In this document: positions 1 through 8,356 of the stretch, piece after piece | How the letters are laid out: each line of letters begins with the position of its first letter | How positions within the stretch are numbered: the first letter of the stretch is position 1 | NCBI GenBank assembly: GCA_031426355.1 | Contig: JANPLD010000068.1 | Span: 62,001-126,000, forward strand | DNA: 64,000 bases | DNA from: JANPLD01 sp031426355 | GTDB lineage: Bacteria; Pseudomonadota; Alphaproteobacteria; Rickettsiales; UBA8987 | Reading direction: 5' to 3' | Translations under genes and position numbers: made by a program | The notes under the pieces: generated by a model | Databases searched by the model: none | What the model was told of the DNA's origin: nothing | Seen by the model: only the letters and a program-made list of their open reading frames with translations

Positions 1-696
1 ATCACTGAAAAAATACAGACTGCTAAAGAACAGGGTCTGTATATTGATTATTACTGCGAGCGCATTGCAGGAAATGATCTTTTCGGGTTTTCTGAATTCT
101 TAAATACACTTTCTAATATTGCATTTTTAGTTGCTGCTATTTTTGTATTTAAAGAAATCTTTAAACGTAATTTATTTAAAGCAAAATATTTCGATATTAT
201 TTTTCTTGGAATAACGCTTGCTGCAATTGGTGTTGGAAGTTCAATATATCATTACTCCCCAAGTAATAGGAATGAGTTACTGGATGTTATACCTATAACC
301 ATTTTTATTCATTTTTATCTTGTCTCGTTTTTTGTAAGGGTTCTGGATTTTAAGATATGGCAGGCGCTTATAGTGCTGGCTGGGTTTTTTGTAGTGGGTT
401 ATCTGGCAGGTGCGAAACTTGACACGCAGATGTTAAACGGAACTATTATGTATATTCCCACCTACCTGATGATGCTAGTTATGATAGGGTTGATGGTGAT
501 AAAGAAAAAAGAGAATTATAAACACCTTCTTATCACGTCGATCCTCTGGACATTCTCATTAACATTCAGGACTATTGACTTGAACGCCTGTGAAATAACC
601 AATGGGATTGGCACACATTTATTCTGGCATGTTTTAAATGCTGTGGTGCTTTACAGGTTAACTACGTTACTTATTATAAAATCTAGAAATAATTAA
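1..696 (+). CDS. Ceramidase-family membrane protein, 5' end cut by window edge
   Basis: The reading frame is open from base 1, so the start lies outside the window; 231 codons are visible. The protein is almost entirely hydrophobic, with about six to seven membrane segments. Motifs match the alkaline ceramidase family (Pfam Ceramidase, CREST superfamily): an N-terminal DYYCER, then NTLSNIAF, then SSIYHY with a conserved Ser-His, and near the C-terminus DLNAC followed by GTHLFWHVLNA. In that superfamily the Asp and His residues bind a metal used for amide hydrolysis, so hydrolysis of a ceramide-like lipid is the likely role. The substrate is not shown by sequence. Its stop codon overlaps the stop of convergent hisD. 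Confidence 0.8.
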   Translation: MTEKIQTAKEQGLYIDYYCERIAGNDLFGFSEFLNTLSNIAFLVAAIFVFKEIFKRNLFKAKYFDIIFLGITLAAIGVGSSIYHYSPSNRNELLDVIPITIFIHFYLVSFFVRVLDFKIWQALIVLAGFFVVGYLAGAKLDTQMLNGTIMYIPTYLMMLVMIGLMVIKKKENYKHLLITSILWTFSLTFRTIDLNACEITNGIGTHLFWHVLNAVVLYRLTTLLIIKSRNN

Positions 697-1988
697 AGCC
701 TCACCTTCACTGATAATCCATGTGCATCAAGGTTTTCCTTCTTAGCAAATAACATTGCGTGTGGTGCAAGTTCCTCAAAAGATTCTTTAGTACATTTTAT
801 CATTGAGGTACGCTTCATGAAATCAAGCACGCCAAGGCCGGAGGAAAATTTTGCAGTTGCTGAGGTTGGTAGAACGTGGCTTGGGCCTGCTACATAATCA
901 CCAATTGCTTCAGGAGTGTAAGCACCTAGGAATATTGCTCCGGCATTATGTATCTTGCGTGAGAATTTTTCTGGGTCGGCAGTTATTATTTCAAGATGTT
1001 CCGCTGCTATCATGTTTGCAATCTCAACGCCTTCCTTATCCAAATTTTCAACGATGATTATCGTGCCGTTATTTTTTATACTCTGTGAAGCGATATCAGT
1101 TTTGGATATTCGCTCTACCATAACTTCCAGTTCCTTATTCACTTTATCAGCCAGCTCCTCAGAGTCAGTGATAAGTATTGATCTTGCTGATTCATCATGT
1201 TCTGCCTGTGAAAGCAGGTCAGCCGCAACATGTTTAGGATGAGCCGACTCATCAGCAATAACTAATATCTCGGAAGGGCCTGCAACGGAATCTATCCCCA
1301 CTTTACCAAATACTTGTCTTTTAGCTTCTGCCACATAGGAATTACCCGGGCCAACTATTTTCACGACACGTTTTATGGATTCAGTTCCATATGCAAGTGC
1401 TGCAACCGCCTGGGCGCCGCCGATCTTATATATCTCACTTATGCCGCATATTTTTGCTGCCTGCAGAAGTATAGGATTCAGAACACCTTCCTGCGTTGGT
1501 GTCACCATCACTATTCTTTTAACGCCTGCAACAAGCGCCGGAACAGCGTTCATCAAAACTGAAGATGGGTAGAAAGCTTTACCGCCCGGAACATAAAGTC
1601 CCACAGAATCAACCGCGTTCCACTTCCAGCCTAGCTGGTTACCTGATTCGTCTTTGAATTTCTCATCAGAAGGTTTCTGGCGTTCATGATAATCCCTTAT
1701 CCTTTTGTAAGAGAATTCCATAGTTTTAAGAAATTCCTTATCAGCTTTTTTGAGAGCTTCATTTATCTCATCTTCCGTAACCCTGATATTCGATTCATTA
1801 ATATCAAAATTATCGAATTTCTTGGTATATTCAAAGACCGCAGAATTTTTGCGGTTTATTACATCAGCAATAATATCTGAAACAGTAGAAGCTATTTTCT
1901 TATCAGAAGAAGGGTCTACCGAAAACAGATCTTCAAGTTGTTTGATATCAGCATCTATTTTATATTTGATCTTCTTAAGCATTTTCAA
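693..1988 (-). CDS. hisD: Histidinol dehydrogenase HisD
   Basis: This is a 431-residue protein, the usual family length. HisD oxidises L-histidinol to L-histidine in two NAD-dependent steps, the end of histidine synthesis. Diagnostic stretches are GLYVPGGKAFYPSS, KIVGPGNSYVAEAKRQVFG, IDSVAGPSEILVIAD and LLSQAEHDESARS, where the Gln and His are zinc ligands in the family, and GPSHVLPTS near the C-terminus. The start overlaps the end of upstream hisG by 14 bases, so the two are probably translationally coupled. An alternative ATG lies two codons downstream. The gene converges on the ceramidase-like gene with overlapping stop codons, leaving no room for a separate terminator. Confidence 0.95.
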   Translation of the reverse strand: MKMLKKIKYKIDADIKQLEDLFSVDPSSDKKIASTVSDIIADVINRKNSAVFEYTKKFDNFDINESNIRVTEDEINEALKKADKEFLKTMEFSYKRIRDYHERQKPSDEKFKDESGNQLGWKWNAVDSVGLYVPGGKAFYPSSVLMNAVPALVAGVKRIVMVTPTQEGVLNPILLQAAKICGISEIYKIGGAQAVAALAYGTESIKRVVKIVGPGNSYVAEAKRQVFGKVGIDSVAGPSEILVIADESAHPKHVAADLLSQAEHDESARSILITDSEELADKVNKELEVMVERISKTDIASQSIKNNGTIIIVENLDKEGVEIANMIAAEHLEIITADPEKFSRKIHNAGAIFLGAYTPEAIGDYVAGPSHVLPTSATAKFSSGLGVLDFMKRTSMIKCTKESFEELAPHAMLFAKKENLDAHGLSVKVRL

Positions 1989-2616
1989 ATTTTTTTATTA
2001 TCGCTGAAAGCTCTTTTTTACGTGTAGTATAAGCTTGGCGGTTAGCGATCAGCTTGGAAGACACATCAGCAAGTTTTTCACCTTCCGCCATATCATTAGC
2101 CTTAAGCGTTTTGCCGGTACTTACCAGATCAACTATCCTATTACACAGACCGAGCATTGGAGCCAGCTCAATTGAGCCGTTAAGCTTAATACATTCTGCC
2201 TGAATGCCTTTGCTCTCAAAATATTTTTTAGTGAAATTCACATATTTTGTGGCAATACGGATATGGCTCTGGTTCCAGAAATTTTTATCCTGAGCGAGTT
2301 TTTTAGGTGCGGCAATGGAAAGCCTACATTTTCCTATTTCAAGGTCTGAGAGCGTATAGATATTATCGTAATCGAATTCCAAGAGAACATCACTACCGCA
2401 AATACCGATATGCGCTGCGCCGAAAGAGACAAAAGTTGCAACATCAAAACTGCGCACTTTTATGAATTTGATATTTTTTTCTGAGCTTTCAAATACTAAT
2501 TTACGGGAATTTTCTGAATAAAATTCCTTCTCAGGTGTTATACCTGATTTTTTGAAGATAGGGTCTAACTCTTCAAGTATCCTTCCCTTTGGAACTGCAA
2601 TTATAATGTCTTTCAC
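1975..2616 (-). CDS. hisG: ATP phosphoribosyltransferase HisG, short form
   Basis: At 213 residues this is the short HisG type, which in known systems needs the HisRS-like partner HisZ for activity and feedback control; no hisZ is in this window. It catalyses the first step of histidine synthesis, joining ATP to PRPP. Visible motifs are IAVPKGRILEE at the N-terminus, GAAHIGICGSDVLLE in the middle and the PRPP-loop stretch LVSTGKTLKAN near residue 170. It is the first gene of a hisG-hisD pair on the minus strand, separated from the upstream rhodanese gene by a clear terminator, so it should have its own promoter in the 105-base gap. Confidence 0.93.
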   Translation of the reverse strand: MKDIIIAVPKGRILEELDPIFKKSGITPEKEFYSENSRKLVFESSEKNIKFIKVRSFDVATFVSFGAAHIGICGSDVLLEFDYDNIYTLSDLEIGKCRLSIAAPKKLAQDKNFWNQSHIRIATKYVNFTKKYFESKGIQAECIKLNGSIELAPMLGLCNRIVDLVSTGKTLKANDMAEGEKLADVSSKLIANRQAYTTRKKELSAIIKKFENA

Positions 2617-2670
2617 GGTCTGAAATGTTTGTGTGCTTGGTTTATAAGGGAAAACAGCGTTTTCTTCAAG

Positions 2671-2700
2671 GCATAAAAAAGGCCGCTCTAAGGCGGCCTT
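2671..2700 (-). terminator. Rho-independent terminator after rhodanese gene
   Basis: A perfect 8-bp stem (AAGGCCGC paired with GCGGCCTT, 2679-2686 and 2693-2700) with a 6-base loop is followed on the minus strand by a run of T residues (A run at 2675-2680 on the plus strand). It lies between the rhodanese stop and the hisG start, so it ends rhodanese transcription and insulates hisG. Confidence 0.85.
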
Positions 2701-2721
2701 TGTAATATAATATAAACTAAA

Positions 2722-3150
2722 TTACTTCGTTTCAGTTTTAGTTTCAGCCTTAACTTCTACTTTATCAGTAGGAAGTTTGTTTTCTTTCCACTCATCAATT
2801 CCACCAGGGAATTTGTAGAGGTTCTTAAAGCCAAGCTCGGCTGCTTTATGAGCCGCTTGTTTGCTAGCCGGGCAATCAGTATTTGTGCAATAAAATACTA
2901 TAGGATCATTTTCCTTAGCAACTGAAGTAAGATATTCTTTAGTGATCTCAGAAGTTGGTTTAACAACTGCGCCTTTGATTATAGTGCCGTCACCAAGATA
3001 CTCATTGCTTCTTGCATCAATCACTAAAAGTTTAGGATTTTCAGCCTGCATTTTTTGTAATTCTTTAGCAGTGATCTCTTTGTAAGCGCCTTCTGCCATA
3101 GAAACAGCAGGTAATATCAATATCGCAAGTAATGTTAAAAGTTTTTTCAT
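2722..3150 (-). CDS. Secreted single-domain rhodanese-like protein
   Basis: A 142-residue protein with an N-terminal signal peptide (two lysines, hydrophobic core, cleavage expected after SMA near residue 19), so probably periplasmic. The rest is one rhodanese domain: LLVIDARSNEYL is the first conserved block, and Cys88 in the loop VFYCTNTDCPAS sits where the catalytic persulfide cysteine lies. A second cysteine at 93 makes a CxxxxC pair, so a redox role is also possible. The C-terminus ends in a Lys/Glu/Thr-rich tail. The sulfur acceptor or true substrate cannot be deduced. It is monocistronic, bounded downstream by a strong terminator. Confidence 0.85.
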   Translation of the reverse strand: MKKLLTLLAILILPAVSMAEGAYKEITAKELQKMQAENPKLLVIDARSNEYLGDGTIIKGAVVKPTSEITKEYLTSVAKENDPIVFYCTNTDCPASKQAAHKAAELGFKNLYKFPGGIDEWKENKLPTDKVEVKAETKTETK

Positions 3151-3197
3151 AGATCCCTTTTGGTTTTGGTTAGGTTAAAACAGATAATCCTAAAAAT

Positions 3198-3968
3198 TTA
3201 ATTAGCAATCTTACTTTCAATTTTTTTAATTAATTTTTCTATTTCCGAATTTGGGGTAACGGAAACAAAATCCTTCTCGAAATTTTTTATCTCGCCAGCA
3301 AATTCAGTATAAGTTTTATTATTAAGTATATTTCCCGCTTGCTCATATAAAGCAGAGATAGAATTATAATCGCGTTTTACGAATAATAAGGATAGATCAA
3401 GGAATTTTCTCTTAAGGATATATTTAGGATCAGATCTCACATCTTCAGTTTTCCTCACCTGTACAAATCTGGAAAGTACTTTTCTACTTTTTTCTTTAAG
3501 CGTTTCTTCCTGTACTTCATCACTTTCGGATAAAATATTCTTTTTACCAAGCTCAGCCGAAAGCTGCGCAACTATTTCTTTGCGATAGTTAAATGCTTTT
3601 ACCCTTAAGGAGTTTAATCTATCATTCTTTTCATTAAGCTTTTTCTGAATGCTTTTCAGGTTACGTATAACATTTTCGGCAAGCTGAGAATTATTATGGG
3701 CGATCATTTCCTGATTCTGCTGCAATACCTCTTCTACGGTCTTCTCACCTGATGAGGTTTTTTCCGGTAGAGATGAGATTATATTGTTCTGCGCAGAATC
3801 AAGCTCTTCAACCAATATCTTTCTGGTAACAGAATACTTATTGCTATGGACATAATAAATTATAAGCAAAAGTGAAGCAGCCACAAAAGCTTTATACGCT
3901 ACAGAAAGATAACATTTATATCTTTTGCAATTTGGTGTTTGAATTTCATTCATGGGAATCTCATTCAT
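3198..3968 (-). CDS. Mic60/mitofilin-like inner-membrane protein (short)
   Basis: A 256-residue protein with one membrane segment (about residues 24-41), then charged, helix-rich and partly coiled-coil sequence (about 50-150). The last third contains SRFVQVRKTED and a run resembling the alphaproteobacterial mitofilin pattern (VRR..., then an Ala/Leu-rich repeat-like helix pair). Its start overlaps the stop of hemD by 4 bases (ATGA). In many alphaproteobacteria the Mic60 homologue lies beside hemD in the heme operon, and this context is the main argument. Family members help shape or tether the inner membrane. It is shorter than usual and the similarity by eye is weak, so a generic coiled-coil membrane protein remains possible. 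Confidence 0.5.
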   Translation of the reverse strand: MNEIPMNEIQTPNCKRYKCYLSVAYKAFVAASLLLIIYYVHSNKYSVTRKILVEELDSAQNNIISSLPEKTSSGEKTVEEVLQQNQEMIAHNNSQLAENVIRNLKSIQKKLNEKNDRLNSLRVKAFNYRKEIVAQLSAELGKKNILSESDEVQEETLKEKSRKVLSRFVQVRKTEDVRSDPKYILKRKFLDLSLLFVKRDYNSISALYEQAGNILNNKTYTEFAGEIKNFEKDFVSVTPNSEIEKLIKKIESKIAN

Positions 3969-4678
3969 AGACTTTCAATTAATTTAAGTAAGCTATCGCT
4001 ATTTGGATATTTCGGAAAAATGACCTTGTTAAAATCAAACCCTTCCAGAACTCCTGCGATCTTTCCGCTTAAGCATACAGCGTTAATTCGGGAAAATCCA
4101 TATGGTAGATTTAATACATTTATCTGTTCGAGGAATATCCTGGCAGTACGCTCTGAAAAGAAAATCACATTTATCTCGTTACGGAATAATTTTACTGCTT
4201 CATCGGTAAGCTCTAGCCTATGCGCTTTGTATAAAATCTCACGGATATAATTATATCCCTCCCTTTCCATTAATAGCCCCAACCTGCCTTTAGTTATCTC
4301 AGCAGAGATATGATAAAAATTCTCTTTTGCAGGGAAATTTTCTTTTATGAAATTGAATAGGGCAGTCTCACCGCTTTCTTTTGATTTATCATGAGTTGCT
4401 GAAAGTATTTTTTTGAATCCAAGTTTTTCTGCCTCCTTAGCTGAAGTTTTCCCAACAGTGATTATATTATAATCTTTTTCATTCGTATTTTTTGCAAGTG
4501 CTTTAATGCCGTTTGCAGAGGTAATAAGAATGTTGGAATTAGCAGGGATATTTATTTTCCTGTCATAGATTTCAATTTCTAAAAGCGGTGAGATCACACA
4601 TTCATGCTTGGATGAACTTTCTATTTTGTGTTTTAGGGAAACAGAATTCTCATAAGGTCTTGTAAGTAATATTTTCAT
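3965..4678 (-). CDS. hemD: Uroporphyrinogen-III synthase HemD
   Basis: A 237-residue protein, normal length for HemD. It begins with ILLTRPYENS, the conserved N-terminal strand of the family, and contains NILITSANGIKALA and the C-terminal VIFFSERTARIFLE and VCLSGKIAGVLE stretches. HemD closes hydroxymethylbilane into uroporphyrinogen III with ring-D inversion, in the cytoplasm. Its substrate is made by HemC, encoded far away at about 46.6-47.6 kb, so the heme genes are split. It overlaps birA by 4 bases upstream and the Mic60-like gene by 4 bases downstream, which suggests one transcript. HemD sequences diverge strongly, so neighbourhood adds to the assignment. Confidence 0.85.
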   Translation of the reverse strand: MKILLTRPYENSVSLKHKIESSSKHECVISPLLEIEIYDRKINIPANSNILITSANGIKALAKNTNEKDYNIITVGKTSAKEAEKLGFKKILSATHDKSKESGETALFNFIKENFPAKENFYHISAEITKGRLGLLMEREGYNYIREILYKAHRLELTDEAVKLFRNEINVIFFSERTARIFLEQINVLNLPYGFSRINAVCLSGKIAGVLEGFDFNKVIFPKYPNSDSLLKLIESL

Positions 4679-5397
4679 ATAAAGAATATTTCCCCGCTTG
4701 ATATTTTTTTGATTTCATTTCCAGTTTTAAATAGCATTTCTCCATTCTCATTAATTCCTATTATCTCACCTTTAGTTTTTATATCGCCTAATAGAATCTC
4801 AGCATTTCCGGTAACAAGCAGAGTTTTAATATCATTTATTATATTAGCTAAACCTGATTTTTTATATTCTTTAATTATTTTAGAAAGATTTGCCGTGAGC
4901 ATTCTTAGTGCCTCTTCAATTTGAAAATCTATTTTTAAATTTTTAAAACTGGTAGTTTTCCTTTCAATTAAATGGTCTGGGCTTGAATCTATATTAATAC
5001 CAATACCGCAGATTAAAAAATTATTATGCTTCTCTAAAAGTATCCCGGCTATCTTTGCATTTTCTACCAGAACATCATTAGGCCATTTTATCTGGGGACT
5101 TAAACCTGATGTTTTCAAGATTTTACAAATAGCCAAAGCGCAGAAATATGAATAGAATTCCGGGTGATTTTCTTTCGAGATATCAAAGATAAAACTGGAG
5201 AACAAATTCCCTTCTTCCGATATCCATTCCCTGCCTTGCCTGCCTTTGCCTTTAGTTTGCTGCTTTGTAGTTATTACAAGATTATCAAGATTAATTGTTT
5301 TTGAGATTATAAGCCGTTTTGCTTCATCATTGCTGCTGTCAAGGATTTCAAAATTCCTTATGGCAAATTCCTGAAATTTTGAAGTTGTGAAATCCAA
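4675..5397 (-). CDS. birA: Biotin--[acetyl-CoA-carboxylase] ligase BirA (no DNA-binding domain)
   Basis: A 240-residue protein with the biotin protein ligase catalytic core: TKQQTKGKGRQGREW (the GRGRxGR-like loop that binds biotinyl-AMP), IKWPNDVLVENAKIAGIL, and a C-terminal small domain ending KKISSGEIFF. It attaches biotin to the carrier lysine of acetyl-CoA or other carboxylases. There is no N-terminal helix-turn-helix domain, so it is the short class and not a repressor. It sits between nuoN (11 bases upstream) and hemD (4-base overlap). It may therefore be read through from the complex I operon. Confidence 0.92.
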   Translation of the reverse strand: MDFTTSKFQEFAIRNFEILDSSNDEAKRLIISKTINLDNLVITTKQQTKGKGRQGREWISEEGNLFSSFIFDISKENHPEFYSYFCALAICKILKTSGLSPQIKWPNDVLVENAKIAGILLEKHNNFLICGIGINIDSSPDHLIERKTTSFKNLKIDFQIEEALRMLTANLSKIIKEYKKSGLANIINDIKTLLVTGNAEILLGDIKTKGEIIGINENGEMLFKTGNEIKKISSGEIFFI

Positions 5398-5408
5398 TGG
5401 ATTCTAGC

Positions 5409-6878
5409 CTAATAAAGTGAGTAGAAAAAATCTTCTATGAATTCCTGAATATCTGCGATATAAAATGAAACCGCAAAATTAAGTACGATTATAACAGCAA
5501 TCAAAGCACTCAACGCAAAACTTTTATTTACAGTTAGGTCATCAGATGAGCTGCTATCAAAATACATGACCTTAATTATTCTGAGATAATAGAAGCACGC
5601 AACAACACTTGAAATTATACCTGTAACAGCGAGTGTATAAAACCCTTTATCTATCGCATGAACGAATACGTAGAATTTCGCCCAGAAACCTGCAAGCGGC
5701 GGTATGCCTGCAACTGAGAACAACAGTATCGCAAATGATAATGCATGTAGGGGAGCTGTTTTTGATAGCCCTGCAAGTGAAGGTATGTCAGAAAAATCCT
5801 CATCATTTTTAAGAACCGAAGTGATGAGCGCGATAAGCCCTATTACTGAGACAGCATAAATACTTATATATAATATTGCAGATTCATATGCTTCCTGCCC
5901 GCCAATGGATATCGCTATCATCACAAAACCGATATTTGCGATCGAGCTATATGCAAGTAGCCTTTTTATATTATCCTGCTTAAGAGCCGCAAAAGCACCG
6001 ACTAACATTGATAGGCCTGCAACGATTGCAAATATCATACCGAAAGAGCCATATATCTCATTTGAGAAAATAGCTGTTAATCTGATAATGAACCCGATCG
6101 CAGCTATTTTAGGAATAGTTGAAATGAATGACAGCACAGATTTTGTCGCGCCCTCATAAACATCCGGCGCCCACATATGCATCGGTGCCGCTGATATTTT
6201 GAAGAAGAACCCGATAATAGTAAGTACTACACCTATAGTTACAGCAGGGGTCAGCTCTTTCATGCTGTCGGCAAAAAGGAATTCAATACTGATATCTGTA
6301 AGGTTAGTTGAGCCTATAAAACCATAGATAAGTGAAGCACCGAACAATATCAGGCATGATGCAAGCGCGCCAAGTACAAAATATTTTACTGCTGCCTCAG
6401 TTGATTTTTCACTATCCCTGTTTATGGCAACCATTACGTATGAAGAAAGGCTCAGCAATTCCAGGCCGAGATACATCAGAAGCAGATCAGATGCTGACAC
6501 TAAAAGGAAGGCTCCGGTTACACCAAGCAGCAAAAGGATAGGGAATTCAAAACACTTTTTATTTCCGCCAGCATAGTTTTTATCATTCGCGGATATTATC
6601 ACCACACCCACCGCAAGTGCGCTCATCAGCATTTTTAAAGCATTAGAGAAATCGTCATATATATATGCTTCATTAAATAGAAGCGTTCTGGATTGCAGCG
6701 CGTTATCCGATACATAAACAAGTAGGTATATCGCAACCAGAAATGCAATTCCAGTTAGAGTGAGTATTACCTTTGTAGTTTTTTCAGTTTGCGAGAAAGC
6801 GCCAACCAGCAATAATACCATTGCAGTTATACTGAGGAATATCTCCGGCAAAATATTTGAAAGGATATCAAATTCCAT
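5409..6878 (-). CDS. nuoN: NADH-quinone oxidoreductase subunit N
   Basis: A 489-residue, polytopic membrane protein with about 14 membrane segments, one of the three antiporter-like subunits of complex I that form the proton-pumping arm. Conserved stretches include LLLMYLGLELLSLSSYVM, SEKSTEAAVKYFVLGALAS with the functional Glu/Lys residues, and LLAYSSIANIGFVMI. It is the last nuo gene of the cluster and overlaps the 3' end of nuoM by 11 bases. Confidence 0.96.
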   Translation of the reverse strand: MEFDILSNILPEIFLSITAMVLLLVGAFSQTEKTTKVILTLTGIAFLVAIYLLVYVSDNALQSRTLLFNEAYIYDDFSNALKMLMSALAVGVVIISANDKNYAGGNKKCFEFPILLLLGVTGAFLLVSASDLLLMYLGLELLSLSSYVMVAINRDSEKSTEAAVKYFVLGALASCLILFGASLIYGFIGSTNLTDISIEFLFADSMKELTPAVTIGVVLTIIGFFFKISAAPMHMWAPDVYEGATKSVLSFISTIPKIAAIGFIIRLTAIFSNEIYGSFGMIFAIVAGLSMLVGAFAALKQDNIKRLLAYSSIANIGFVMIAISIGGQEAYESAILYISIYAVSVIGLIALITSVLKNDEDFSDIPSLAGLSKTAPLHALSFAILLFSVAGIPPLAGFWAKFYVFVHAIDKGFYTLAVTGIISSVVACFYYLRIIKVMYFDSSSSDDLTVNKSFALSALIAVIIVLNFAVSFYIADIQEFIEDFFYSLY

Positions 6879-8349
6879 AATATTGATTAATTGATAGTAA
6901 TAATTGTTTGATAGCAGGGCCTGAATAATCAGTTATCAGCCAAGGCATGATTCCGTAAGCAATTGCGAGTATCGCGATAGAATAAAGAACAGTTTTTTCA
7001 TATTTATTGATGTCAGTAAGCATCCTCACTTCAGGATTTGTGATCTCACCGTAAACTATTTTCCTGTAGAGTAATAACATATAGGCGGCACCAAGTACAA
7101 CGCCTGTAGCTATGAAAGCAGATACGATCATGTTATCTTTGAATACACCGAGTAATACAAGGAATTCACCCACAAAACCGCTGGTTCCTGGCAGGCCAAC
7201 CGAAGCCATGGTGAATATCATGAATACTAATGCGAACCTTGGCATCATGCTTACCACGCCACCGAATTTATCGATTCTTTTCGTGTGCATCCTGTCATAA
7301 AGAACGCCAACACAAAGGAAGAGCGCCGCTGAAACTATACCATGACTTAACATCTGGTACAGCGAACCTTCAATACCCTGCTGGTTGAACGAGAATATTC
7401 CCGCAGTTACATAACCCATATGCGCGATGGAAGAATATGCTATCATCTTTTTCATATCTTCCTGCGCAATGGCTACCAATGAAGTATAAACAACTGCAAT
7501 TGCAGAAAGCGCGTAGATGAACCATCTTAGATCATAACTTGCTTCAGGTAATATAGGCAGTGAAAACCTGATAAAACCATAAGCACCAAGTTTTAACAGG
7601 ACCCCTGCAAGTATAACAGAGCCCGCTGTTGGCGCCTGCACGTGAGCATCAGGTAACCATGTATGGAACGGCCACATTGGAACTTTCACTGCAAAGGATG
7701 CAAAGAAGGCAAACCATAATATTTTCTGCGTTCTGCCATCAACAAGGTCAGGGATAAAATTATATAGTTCAGTGATATCAGTCGTATCAGCCTGTAGATA
7801 CAAATAGATTATTGCGAGAAGCAGGAAAAGCGATCCGAGTAAAGTATATAGGAAGAATTTATATGAGGCATATATCCTGTTCTCACCGCCCCATATACCG
7901 ATTATCAGATACATCGGGATAAGTGATGCCTCAAAGAAGAAATAGAAAAGCATCATATCAAGCGAGAGGAATACCCCTATCACAAGAGTTTCAAGGATAA
8001 GGAAAAGTATCATATATTCCTTAACCCTAGTGGTAATTGATTTCCAGCAGGAGATTATGCAAACCGGTATCAGGAAAGTTGTCAGCAGAATTAAATAAAG
8101 TGATATGCCATCAACACCGAGGAAATAATATATCCCGGAATTATCTACCCATTCAAATTTTTCAGTCATCTGAAAACCTTCAGCCGATACATCAAATTTG
8201 AATAGCATGAAAAGCGAAAGCGCGAAAGTTATCAAACTTATCCACAGCGCAAATATCCTTGATATCTTTTCATCCTTTATCAATAGCGCAAGAAGCAGCG
8301 CTCCTACAAGCGGCAGAAAAGTTAATGTTGTAAGTATAGGTATATGCAT
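6868..8349 (-). CDS. nuoM: NADH-quinone oxidoreductase subunit M
   Basis: A 493-residue polytopic membrane protein of the Mrp-antiporter type, the middle pumping module of complex I. Recognisable family segments are FFFEASLIPMYLIIGIWGG with the conserved glutamate, TWLPDAHVQAPTAGSVILAG with the broken-helix region, and KKMIAYSSIAHMGYVTAGI. The start lies 7 bases downstream of the nuoL stop. It overlaps nuoN at its 3' end, so the three antiporter subunits are co-translated. Confidence 0.97.
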   Translation of the reverse strand: MHIPILTTLTFLPLVGALLLALLIKDEKISRIFALWISLITFALSLFMLFKFDVSAEGFQMTEKFEWVDNSGIYYFLGVDGISLYLILLTTFLIPVCIISCWKSITTRVKEYMILFLILETLVIGVFLSLDMMLFYFFFEASLIPMYLIIGIWGGENRIYASYKFFLYTLLGSLFLLLAIIYLYLQADTTDITELYNFIPDLVDGRTQKILWFAFFASFAVKVPMWPFHTWLPDAHVQAPTAGSVILAGVLLKLGAYGFIRFSLPILPEASYDLRWFIYALSAIAVVYTSLVAIAQEDMKKMIAYSSIAHMGYVTAGIFSFNQQGIEGSLYQMLSHGIVSAALFLCVGVLYDRMHTKRIDKFGGVVSMMPRFALVFMIFTMASVGLPGTSGFVGEFLVLLGVFKDNMIVSAFIATGVVLGAAYMLLLYRKIVYGEITNPEVRMLTDINKYEKTVLYSIAILAIAYGIMPWLITDYSGPAIKQLLLSINQYYGI

Positions 8350-8356
8350 TCTTAAA

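Noticed and set aside
1249..1278. A further CCCTTCCG on the minus strand at 1278-1271
   Set aside because: It lies inside hisD coding sequence (the conserved GPSEI codons), and the bases 16 positions downstream (TGATGA) do not resemble the -10-like hexamer, so it is not a fourth GTA element.
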